In this document: piece by piece, positions 5,555 through 12,486 of the stretch | Position numbering within the stretch: position 1 is the stretch's first letter | Layout: each line of letters begins with the position of its first letter | Source of the DNA: UBA9715 sp964553375 | GTDB lineage: Bacteria; Actinomycetota; Coriobacteriia; Coriobacteriales; Eggerthellaceae | Length of the DNA: 12,575 nt | Direction of reading: 5' to 3' | Assembly (NCBI GenBank): GCA_964553375.1 | Contig: CAZKKN010000048.1 | Location: 1 to 12,575 of the forward strand | The notes under the pieces: generated by a model | The model's input: only the letters and a program-made list of their open reading frames with translations | Told to the model about the DNA's origin: nothing | Database searches by the model: none | Position numbers and translations under genes: made by a program

Positions 5555-7423
5555 ATGGAAACCAGGGACGTCCAGAGTGCAGAGGAAGCCCTTGGGGCTG
5601 TGACCTCCTCGGTGCGCCTGAGCCCTGTTGAGCGGGCGAATCTGCACCTGATCAACGACCCCGCATTGGCGGGAGTCGCCCCCGGGCCCCACGAAGAGGA
5701 GGCGCAGGACGCGATGCGGCGGACCGCTCCTTGCGCCGTATCCGTCCTCGACCCAGCGCTATTGGGGCGGGAAGAGGCCGACGTCATTCAAGTGGGTCCT
5801 GCCATTGAGCGCATAGCCCAAGGCCAGGATGGCCCTGTGGCATCTAAGCGCGTGGAGGTGCATCCGGATAACCCTTGCTTCTCCACCGATGGACGCGCCC
5901 TCTACACCAAAGACGGCGCGGAGTTGGTCCGATTGGTGGTTCCCTGCGAATCCTACGAGGTCGCGCCGGGTTGCAAGCGCATCGGGCCGCGGGCTTTCGA
6001 TTCCTGTGCGGTCCTGCGCGAGGTGGGCCTTCCGGAGGGCTTGGAGTCCATCGGGCGCCTCGCCTTCGCCAAGACATCCATCGTGTTTCTGGATATACCC
6101 GAAGGGGTCATCGCCATTGAGGAGAAGGCGTGTTTCGGCTGCCGGCAGCTGAAGGCCTGCCTTCTGCCGGAGTCGTTGGAGCAGCTGGGCGGCGAGGCCT
6201 TCGCCAATTCCGGCTTGGAGCGTGTGCGCATTCCTGCGAAGGTGAAGGCATGGGGTTTGCTGGCCTTCGCAGGGACGCCCGCAGAGCGTCAAGCCCATCG
6301 GGGCGCCATTGCCCTGAGTAGGGAAAACGACACCTACAGCTTGGATGGGGAAGGAGGGCTCTATCGCGAGGACACGTTGGTGGAACTCTTAAGCTGCGTA
6401 CCCGCCTATGCCGTGCGGCCGGGTTGCACGGCGGTGGGGGCTCAGGCTTTGCGCCGCGACCTCTTCATCCGCCGGGTCTCTTTGCCTGAAGGGGTGGTGA
6501 CCATCGGTGAGGGGGCGTTTCAGGGCTGTCGCAACCTGGAGCAGCTTGATCTGCCTGAAAGCCTTCGCTGGGTGGGGGACCGCGCTTTTGCGGATACGGC
6601 TCTCACGGCGCTGCGATTGTCCCGCACGATAGAGCATCTGGGTGAAGAGGCGCTGCTCACCCAGGGCTCCAGCCCGGCTCGGCGGCCCCACCTGCTTCGC
6701 TCGCTGGATCTGGATGAGCGCAACGAACGCTTCTATAGGGAAAGCGGCATCCTCTGTGAGCGGGGTGTCGGAGCCAAAGGCGCCTCCAAGGCCCTTGCCT
6801 ACGTGGGGCCGGATTCTGTGGTGCGCATCCCCGATGCGGTGAATCAGCTGGCCCCTTATGCGTTCTTCGACGCAGCAGAGGTGGATGAGCTTATTGTGCA
6901 TGGGCATCTGCAGAGCATCGCCCGGGGGTCGCTCACCTTCGCCCGGGCACCCCGTGTGCTCGTGGTGGAGGGGGCGATACAAAACGAGCCCATAGCCCGT
7001 TTCTCGCTGCCATCGCTCACGGCGCGCTACCGTGATCTCACCGACTTGTTCTCCACCGCGGAGGGCAAGACCATCTTCCGCTTCGCCTACTACGATGCCT
7101 GGGTGACCCATTGTGGGAATTCCGATGAGTTTGTGCAGGCGGCGGTGGAGCGGCTGCGCAACCCTGTGGGTATGACCCGGGATACGTACGAGGTCTACGA
7201 GGGGATCTTCCGCCGCAAAGAGCAGCAGCTCTGTGCCCTTTGCGCCCGGCGCGGGGATTTGGAGGCGCTGGAGTTCTTGTTGGATAGCGGGCTTGTGGGC
7301 CTTGGGGCTGTTGAGGCCGCCCTGGAAGAGGCTACCTCCCAGCAAGATGCCCAGGCAACGGCCTGCCTGCTGGAAGCGAGCCATCGCCGGGGCCCGCTGA
7401 GGGGATTGGATTTGAGCATCTGA
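5555..7423 (+). CDS. Cytoplasmic BspA-type leucine-rich-repeat protein with ankyrin-like tail
   Basis: A 622-residue protein starting METRDVQ. It contains LRR_5/BspA-type repeats with the recurring pattern 'LPEGLESIGRLAFA'. Three super-modules each open with an N-x-x-[FY] and a short turn, at N106, N258 and N390, then run into repeats such as VAPGCKRIGPRAF, VRPGCTAVGAQAL and VRIPDAVNQLAPYAF. The segment from about 555 to 610 (LCALCARRGDLEALEFLLDSG) looks like ankyrin-type helical repeats. No signal peptide, membrane anchor or sorting motif is visible, unlike the usual surface-exposed BspA proteins, so it probably acts in the cytoplasm as a protein-binding scaffold. Its TGA overlaps the ATG of the VWA gene (TGATG, 7421-7425), implying translational coupling and probably a shared complex with the VWA and AAA+ proteins. 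Ligand unknown. Confidence 0.82.
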   Translation: METRDVQSAEEALGAVTSSVRLSPVERANLHLINDPALAGVAPGPHEEEAQDAMRRTAPCAVSVLDPALLGREEADVIQVGPAIERIAQGQDGPVASKRVEVHPDNPCFSTDGRALYTKDGAELVRLVVPCESYEVAPGCKRIGPRAFDSCAVLREVGLPEGLESIGRLAFAKTSIVFLDIPEGVIAIEEKACFGCRQLKACLLPESLEQLGGEAFANSGLERVRIPAKVKAWGLLAFAGTPAERQAHRGAIALSRENDTYSLDGEGGLYREDTLVELLSCVPAYAVRPGCTAVGAQALRRDLFIRRVSLPEGVVTIGEGAFQGCRNLEQLDLPESLRWVGDRAFADTALTALRLSRTIEHLGEEALLTQGSSPARRPHLLRSLDLDERNERFYRESGILCERGVGAKGASKALAYVGPDSVVRIPDAVNQLAPYAFFDAAEVDELIVHGHLQSIARGSLTFARAPRVLVVEGAIQNEPIARFSLPSLTARYRDLTDLFSTAEGKTIFRFAYYDAWVTHCGNSDEFVQAAVERLRNPVGMTRDTYEVYEGIFRRKEQQLCALCARRGDLEALEFLLDSGLVGLGAVEAALEEATSQQDAQATACLLEASHRRGPLRGLDLSI

Positions 7424-9180
7424 TGGCGCGGATGAAGGACAACACACCCATCGCCGAAGGGGATGTGCTGCTGGCCCAGCGGGAGCGGCGCCGGGAGCGC
7501 GGGCTGGATGGCCCGGGCAGTCGGCCGGCTCAGCCGCTGCAGGATGGCGAGCGCATCAGCTTGGTGACCGAGGAGCGCATGGCGGCCCGTCGCACCAAGT
7601 TCGAGGCGGCCAAGCCCGTGGCTCTGGAGATTCTGAAAGAGGCTCGAGCGGCCTTGGCCGTGCGCTTCCGTTTTCTGGACGCTGCCCTGTGGCGCATGCC
7701 CTTGGTGCCGTGCTTCGACATCTTCGGCATAGCTAGCGACGGGCGCAGCCTACTGTTCGATCCCGTCTATGTGGTGGATCGCTTCAAGCTCTCATTCAAT
7801 GAGGTGGTGCGCGATGTGATCCACTGTCTGTTCCATTGCATCTTCCGTCATCCGTTCATGCTGTATTCCGTGGTGCGCCAGCCGTGGGATGTGGCCTGCG
7901 ACATCGCCATCGAGGCGCTGATCTTGGAGCTGGTGGGCGAGGATTTCCCGTCGAATATGGACCGCCGGGCAAGGGAGTCGCTCAAAGTGCTGCGAGCCCA
8001 TGTGGACGGCGTGGTGACAGCCGAGCGGCTCTATTGGCTTTTCGGCAACGAGGGCAACAAGACCGATTTGAAGTCCTTGGCACCCATGTTCTTCCACGAC
8101 TCCCACGGGCTTTGGTACGGCGATGACCAAGACGATGCGCGCAATCCCAACGGCCAGCCTGCGGAGGGCTCGGAGGTTGCATCGGGTGATGCGCCCCAAC
8201 AGCGGCCGCCCCAGCATTCCCTGCAGACCGAAACGCTGGATGCGGTGGCGGATGGCCCGGTGGAGGTGCCGCTGCCTCAGGAGCAGGAGCAGGACCAGGA
8301 TGCCTCCGAAGATGCAGCGTCGTTGGAGGATGCGGGCGAAGAGGGAGACGAGGCCGAGGGCGCGGAAGGCGCGGGAGAGGATGCCGGAGCCCAGCGCTCC
8401 GAGCACGAGGAAGGCCCTGCCTTCGATGAGCTCACCGAAGAGGAGCTCGCCCAGCAATGGGCAGACATCGCCGAGTCCATGCAGGTGGAGTTGGAGACGC
8501 ATCTGGCCCGTCGTGGCGAGGGAGCGGGCAACCTGGTGGCGGCCCTCAAGGCCGTCAACCGCGATGTGGGGGACTACGCCGAGTTCCTCGCCCGGTTCGC
8601 CACGTTGCATGAGACCTTGCGCATCAACGACGACGAGTTCGACTACATCTATTACACCTACGGCCTGAACCGCTATGGCAATATGCCGCTCATCGAGCCT
8701 TTGGAATACAAGGAAGACCACAGGGTGCACGATTTCGTGATCGCCATCGACACCTCGGAGTCGTGCTCGGGCGAGGTGGTGCAGGCGTTCATGAACAAAA
8801 CCTACAACATCTTGAAGGCATCCGAGAGCTTCCATGACCGGGTGAACATCCATATCGTGCAATGCGACGCCCAGGTGCAGGAGGACACGAAGATCACCTC
8901 GCTGGAGCATTTGGAGGATTACCTGCGTGATTTCCAGCTGAAGGGTTTCGGCGGGACAGACTTCCGGCCGGTGTTCGACTACGTGGATCTGCTCATAGAG
9001 AAAGGCGAGTTCGCCGACTTGCGGGGCCTGGTGTACTTCACCGACGGCGAAGGGGTGTATCCGCGGCGGCCGCCCGCCTACGACACCGTGTTCGCCTTCT
9101 TGGACGACGGTTATTCAGACCCGGAGGTTCCCAGTTGGGCGCTGAAGGTGCTTATCGATAAGGAGGGGCTATGGACATAG
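7423..9180 (+). CDS. Metallopeptidase-like / VWA-domain protein (DUF2201 type)
   Basis: A 585-residue protein of three parts. Residues 50-220 resemble the putative metallopeptidase domain that precedes VWA-like domains in the DUF2201 family. Where HExxH is expected it has HCLFH (H134-C135-L136-F137-H138) followed by H143, then WDVACDIAIEALI. The catalytic glutamate is therefore absent in the simplest alignment. Residues about 235-335 are a glutamine-, glutamate- and alanine-rich acidic linker. Residues 436-585 form a VWA domain with an intact metal-ion-dependent adhesion site: D443-x-S445-x-S447, T512 in GGTD, and D541 in FTDG. Cytoplasmic, with no signal peptide. VWA proteins commonly recruit substrate to a partner MoxR ATPase, and the next gene encodes one, overlapping by ten bases. 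Client and any proteolytic activity are unknown. Confidence 0.85.
   Translation: MARMKDNTPIAEGDVLLAQRERRRERGLDGPGSRPAQPLQDGERISLVTEERMAARRTKFEAAKPVALEILKEARAALAVRFRFLDAALWRMPLVPCFDIFGIASDGRSLLFDPVYVVDRFKLSFNEVVRDVIHCLFHCIFRHPFMLYSVVRQPWDVACDIAIEALILELVGEDFPSNMDRRARESLKVLRAHVDGVVTAERLYWLFGNEGNKTDLKSLAPMFFHDSHGLWYGDDQDDARNPNGQPAEGSEVASGDAPQQRPPQHSLQTETLDAVADGPVEVPLPQEQEQDQDASEDAASLEDAGEEGDEAEGAEGAGEDAGAQRSEHEEGPAFDELTEEELAQQWADIAESMQVELETHLARRGEGAGNLVAALKAVNRDVGDYAEFLARFATLHETLRINDDEFDYIYYTYGLNRYGNMPLIEPLEYKEDHRVHDFVIAIDTSESCSGEVVQAFMNKTYNILKASESFHDRVNIHIVQCDAQVQEDTKITSLEHLEDYLRDFQLKGFGGTDFRPVFDYVDLLIEKGEFADLRGLVYFTDGEGVYPRRPPAYDTVFAFLDDGYSDPEVPSWALKVLIDKEGLWT
9160..9168 (+). promoter_or_regulatory. 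Ribosome binding site inside the VWA gene for the AAA+ gene
   Basis: AAGGAGGGG at 9160-9168 is close to consensus, with AAGGAG ending five bases before ATG 9171. It lies within the last codons of the VWA gene and fixes the AAA+ start, giving the 10-base gene overlap. Confidence 0.8.
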
Positions 9181-10691
9181 CGCATGCGAAACAGCAGGTG
9201 AAAGACACAGTGGAGGCTTACTTGGCCACCGATGAGTATGGGGAGGCGCTCATCCCCCGGGCTCAGCAGCGGCCGATCTTCTTGGTGGGCGCGCCGGGCA
9301 TCGGGAAGACGGCCATCATGGCGCAGATCGCCGATGAGCTGGGGCTGGGGCTCGTATCCTACTCCATGACCCATCACACGCGCCAAAGCGCTTTGGGGCT
9401 GCCTTTCATCGTGGCGCGCGAATACGGCGGACAGGCCTACGATGCGTCGGAATACACCATGTCCGAGATCATCGCCAGCGTTTACGACTGCATGCGGGAA
9501 AGCGGCCGCGAGCGGGGAATACTTTTCCTTGACGAGATCAACTGCGTGTCCGAGACGCTCTATCCCTCCATGCTGCAATTCCTGCAATTCAAGACCTTCG
9601 GCCGTCATGAGGTACCCGAAGGCTGGGTGGTGGTCACGGCGGGCAACCCACCGGAGTACAACCGCTCCGTCCATGAGTTCGACGTGGTCACCCTCGACCG
9701 CGTGAAGCGCATCCCCGTGGAGCCGGATTTCGAAGCCTGGAAGGCCTATGCGCTGCAGAAGGGCGTGCATCCGGCAGTGCTCACGTTCCTGGAGGCCAAG
9801 CGAGACCGGTTCTATTCCATCGAGTCCACGCTGGATGGTAAGGCCTTCGTCACAGCTCGCGGCTGGGATGACCTCTCGGATATCATCCGCGTGTACGAGC
9901 GTTTGGGCAAACCGGTGGATGAGGGGCTTGTGGCCCACTACGTGCAAAACGAGAAGATCGCCGGCGAGTTCGCAGCCTACTACGCGCTGTTCGACAAATA
10001 CAAGGACAGCTATCGCATTGAGGGCATCTTGGCTGGCGAGCATGACGAGGCGGTGCTGGAGCGCGCGCAAGCCGCCCCCTTCGACGAGCGCCTTTCGCTG
10101 CTGGGGCTGCTGTTGGATGCCCTGGATGGCGAGTTCCGAGCGGTGATGCATCGCACCGATGTAGCGCTGGCTGTGCGTGATGACCTGCGCCAGGTGAAAG
10201 AGGGCGCCCTTGCTGGCGCGGGGGCGGCCGACGTGCTGCCGCTGTTGCGGGAGCGTATCGCCCTGAAGGAGCAGGAGCGGGAGATGCAAGCGGTCTCCGG
10301 TGCCTCCTCGCGCAGCTCCCGGCGCGTCATGGACGACGAGCTCAAGTTGCTGCGTGGGTTGCTTGGCGGCCTGGAGGAGCGCGGCGCGCCTGCCCAGGAT
10401 GTCAAGGCGCTGGAAGAGGCCTTCGCGGCTGCGGTGAACGTGGAGGAGGATGCGGAGGCTTTAGAGGCCAAGCTCGCGGCTGCCTTCACCTTCATCCAGA
10501 AGGCTTTCGGCGATCAGCAGGAGATGCTCGTCTTCGTGACCGAACTCACCCAGCGCACCCCTTCGGCACGGTTCATCGCGCAGTTCGGCAGCCCGTCTTA
10601 TTACGAGCACAACCAGCCGATGATCCTTTCCGATAGCAATCGCCGCCTGCGCAACATGGTGGACGATTTGGACGAGATGTGGGAACTTTAG
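9171..10691 (+). CDS. MoxR-type AAA+ ATPase
   Basis: A 506-residue ATPase. Walker A is GAPGIGKT (40-47), Walker B is ILFLDE (117-122), and sensor 1 lies in TAGNPPEYN (N159). Candidate finger arginines are in LDRVKR (R177, R180), and the lid helix region has TARGW (R230), matching the sensor-2 position. The MoxR family normally ends near 330 residues. Here about 170 further residues follow, helical and rich in alanine, glutamate and arginine (coiled-coil-like, about 355-450), ending in a conserved-looking hydrophilic tail. MoxR ATPases use ATP to remodel proteins, typically with a VWA partner, and the partner gene overlaps it immediately upstream. The two probably form a chaperone-like machine with the LRR protein as adaptor, which is inference. 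TAG at 10689-10691 is followed by a 14-base palindrome. Confidence 0.9.
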   Translation: MDIAHAKQQVKDTVEAYLATDEYGEALIPRAQQRPIFLVGAPGIGKTAIMAQIADELGLGLVSYSMTHHTRQSALGLPFIVAREYGGQAYDASEYTMSEIIASVYDCMRESGRERGILFLDEINCVSETLYPSMLQFLQFKTFGRHEVPEGWVVVTAGNPPEYNRSVHEFDVVTLDRVKRIPVEPDFEAWKAYALQKGVHPAVLTFLEAKRDRFYSIESTLDGKAFVTARGWDDLSDIIRVYERLGKPVDEGLVAHYVQNEKIAGEFAAYYALFDKYKDSYRIEGILAGEHDEAVLERAQAAPFDERLSLLGLLLDALDGEFRAVMHRTDVALAVRDDLRQVKEGALAGAGAADVLPLLRERIALKEQEREMQAVSGASSRSSRRVMDDELKLLRGLLGGLEERGAPAQDVKALEEAFAAAVNVEEDAEALEAKLAAAFTFIQKAFGDQQEMLVFVTELTQRTPSARFIAQFGSPSYYEHNQPMILSDSNRRLRNMVDDLDEMWEL

Positions 10692-10696
10692 ACGAG

Positions 10697-10710
10697 CGCG
10701 CCCGGGCGCG
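10697..10710. repeat. Perfect 14-base palindrome between the AAA+ and trigger-factor-like genes
   Basis: CGCGCCCGGGCGCG is its own reverse complement, and lies six bases after one stop and six before the next Shine-Dalgarno. With no loop it would form only a short strained RNA hairpin. It could be a protein-binding site or chance in GC-rich DNA. Confidence 0.45.
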
Positions 10711-10727
10711 AAGAGAAAGGAGCCGCT

Positions 10728-11567
10728 ATGGCGAAATACACGTTGACCTCCTATGAGCCGATCCAGATGGAGCTGCCTAAGCCCCAGGTGCCCGATAATT
10801 TGGTGGAATCCCAGATCGAGAAGCTCATGGAGCCGTTTTTGGAGTATCGGGAGGTGGCCGAGGACCGCGGCGTGCTGCCGGGGGATTTCCTGGTGGTGAC
10901 CACTCGGGATGCGCGCATGGATGGCACGCCGGCGAAGAATTTCATCATGGAGCACTCCATCTACCACGTGGGGGCAGGGGAGATGCCCAAGGCTTTCGAC
11001 GACGAGCTCCTTGGCGTGAAACCTGGCGAGACCAAGAACGTTTGCGCCAAGATAAAGCTGCCGCTTGTGAAGAACGGCGAGACGGCGGACCTCACCATGA
11101 GCGTGGAGGTGGAGAAGATCCTCTCGGCATCCATGCCGGAGCTCACCGACGAATTCGTGGTGGAGAATTTCGCCCCCGCCGTTGATGTGGAGGATTTCCG
11201 CAAGCGCGTGGCCGGGCAGTTCATGCTTAAGGATATGGCTAAGGATGACCCTCAATTCCCCGATTTGGTGTTGGGGCGTTTGGCGGAGCGATTGGTGGAG
11301 CAGCCTGATGAGGCGGACCGCCTGCCGGGGATGCCCGATGACGCGCTGAAGATCACCTGCGCGGTGGATGCGCTTGCCGACCACCTGGAGCTTGACCTGG
11401 ACGAAGAGCAGATCATCGCCCAGATGCCCGGAGACGATGCAGAGCAGCGGGTGAAGATCTACGAGCAGCTCAAGGAGCAGGATAAGCTGGATGAGGCGCG
11501 AGTGTTCGCCCGGCGCGAGGCCGCCCTTTCCTGGCTCGTCAACAATTCCACGGTGCGCTATGCCTAA
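10728..11567 (+). CDS. Trigger-factor-like peptidyl-prolyl isomerase lacking the ribosome-binding domain
   Basis: A 279-residue protein. Residues about 5-115 align in pattern with the FKBP-type isomerase domain of trigger factor and the strand before it: VESQIEKLMEPFLEYREV, then LPGDFLVVTT, DARMDG, and MPKAFDDELLGVKPGE. Residues from about 136 (MPELTDEFVVENF) match the opening of the trigger-factor C-terminal chaperone arm, which here is short. Canonical trigger factor is about 430-450 residues and begins with a ribosome-docking domain carrying a GFRxGK loop. That domain is missing, and the start is firmly set by AAAGGAG (10716-10722) five bases before ATG. It probably acts as a free cytoplasmic folding factor, perhaps for clients of the upstream AAA+/VWA pair. 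It lies 36 bases after that gene, in the same operon. Confidence 0.72.
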   Translation: MAKYTLTSYEPIQMELPKPQVPDNLVESQIEKLMEPFLEYREVAEDRGVLPGDFLVVTTRDARMDGTPAKNFIMEHSIYHVGAGEMPKAFDDELLGVKPGETKNVCAKIKLPLVKNGETADLTMSVEVEKILSASMPELTDEFVVENFAPAVDVEDFRKRVAGQFMLKDMAKDDPQFPDLVLGRLAERLVEQPDEADRLPGMPDDALKITCAVDALADHLELDLDEEQIIAQMPGDDAEQRVKIYEQLKEQDKLDEARVFARREAALSWLVNNSTVRYA

Positions 11568-11570
11568 GGA
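11565..11570 (+). promoter_or_regulatory. Ribosome binding site overlapping the previous stop codon
   Basis: TAAGGA combines the TAA stop of the trigger-factor-like gene (11565-11567) with a Shine-Dalgarno core four bases before ATG 11575. It favours that start for the acetyltransferase over ATG 11560 and suggests reinitiation by the same ribosomes. Confidence 0.6.
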
Positions 11571-11574
11571 CGCC

Positions 11575-12438
11575 ATGGTACCCGAGATGGATAGGGAGCC
11601 CGTACCGCTTGCGGGTTCTGTTGGGCCCGCAGGATCCACGGAGCCCGTACCGCCTGCGAGGGCTCCGCTTTCGGCCGAGCAGGTGGAACGCTACCTGCGC
11701 CGCATCGGCTGCACCTGCCCCACGGAGCCGTCGCTTGAGAACTTGCAGGCGCTTATGACCTGCCATTTGCGCAGCGTGCCCTACGAAACCGTGACGCTTC
11801 ATCGCACCGGCGCGGTGCCATCGCTTGCTTTGGATGACCTCTTCGCCAAGATTGTGGAAGGGCAGGGCGGTGGCTATTGCTTCGAGCAGAATACGCTGTT
11901 CCAAGCGCTGTTGGAGTCTTTGGGTTATGAGGTGCGTCCGTGTTTTTGCCGGTCGACGGTCACGCCGGGCCGGGTGGACCCCATCAATCACCGGGGTGTG
12001 CTGGTCACGCTGGGCGGGGGTTGCTACCTGGCCGATGTAGGCTGGGGCGGCCCCATGGCTCAGGGTCCCTTGCTGTTGGAGCCGGGGATCCGCGAGGTGG
12101 CCGGGAAACGTTATGCTGTGGAGCGCATCTCCGATCACTGGATCAGCATCGATCGTTTCTCCACTAAGACCGATGATCAAGGCGATCCGCTACGCGTAGG
12201 TGTCATGGAGCTTTGTTTGGCCGAGGTGCGTGACGAGGACTTCGATGCCCTCAACCGCGAGTTCTCTTCCCCAGGTTCGGAATTCCGCGACACGGCTATG
12301 GCCAACATCTCGCGTGAAGGCGGCTATGCGTCGCTGACAGACCTTGAGTTCACGGTTTCGGAAGATGGTCAGAAAACGGTGCGGAAGCTTGATCCGGAGG
12401 AAATTCCCGGTATCTTGAAGGGTTATTTCGGGCTCTAG
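11575..12438 (+). CDS. nat: Arylamine N-acetyltransferase
   Basis: A 287-residue cytoplasmic enzyme that transfers acetyl from acetyl-CoA to arylamines, hydrazines or related amines. The Cys-His-Asp triad is in place: C102 in GGGYCFEQN, H139 in INHRGVLV and D154 in LADVGWGG. The VPYETVTLH stretch (68-76) is typical of the N-terminal helical bundle. Length fits the family (about 255-290), but the first 32 residues are a proline- and glycine-rich extension containing EPVPLAG and EPVPPAR, encoded by a 19-base direct repeat. ATG 11575 is chosen for its Shine-Dalgarno; ATG 11560 or 11587 remain possible. It is the last gene of the operon and its stop abuts a perfect 12-bp hairpin. NATs of gut bacteria can acetylate aromatic amine drugs such as 5-aminosalicylate, but the natural substrate here is unknown. 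Confidence 0.92.
   Translation: MVPEMDREPVPLAGSVGPAGSTEPVPPARAPLSAEQVERYLRRIGCTCPTEPSLENLQALMTCHLRSVPYETVTLHRTGAVPSLALDDLFAKIVEGQGGGYCFEQNTLFQALLESLGYEVRPCFCRSTVTPGRVDPINHRGVLVTLGGGCYLADVGWGGPMAQGPLLLEPGIREVAGKRYAVERISDHWISIDRFSTKTDDQGDPLRVGVMELCLAEVRDEDFDALNREFSSPGSEFRDTAMANISREGGYASLTDLEFTVSEDGQKTVRKLDPEEIPGILKGYFGL
11595..11658 (+). repeat. Pair of 19-base in-frame direct repeats in the NAT N-terminus
   Basis: GGAGCCCGTACCGCTTGCG (11595-11613) recurs as GGAGCCCGTACCGCCTGCG (11640-11658) with one mismatch. The copies are 45 bases (15 codons) apart, so both encode EPVP-type sequence in the same frame. This looks like a recent duplication in a disordered extension. Confidence 0.8.
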
Positions 12439-12466
12439 GTTACGGCGATCTGCCGATCGCCGTAAC
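12439..12466 (+). terminator. Perfect 12-bp hairpin ending the five-gene operon
   Basis: GTTACGGCGATC (12439-12450) pairs perfectly with GATCGCCGTAAC (12455-12466) around loop TGCC. The stem begins on the base after the TAG stop. No T-run follows (TCACCCC). Position and strength make it the best terminator candidate in the window. Confidence 0.7.
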
Positions 12467-12486
12467 TCACCCCGCGCATAAACTTC

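Noticed and set aside
6389..7447. A 352-codon open frame on the - strand opposite the LRR gene
   Set aside because: Histidine-, arginine- and glutamine-rich shadow translation with no family resemblance. The + strand frame has clear repeats.
7792..8910. A 372-codon open frame on the - strand opposite the VWA gene
   Set aside because: Spans the acidic linker and VWA start of a well-supported gene; a composition shadow only.
9111..11639. Two 392-codon open frames on the - strand opposite the AAA+ and trigger-factor-like genes
   Set aside because: Both overlap genes with diagnostic motifs and read as bias-driven shadows without domains.
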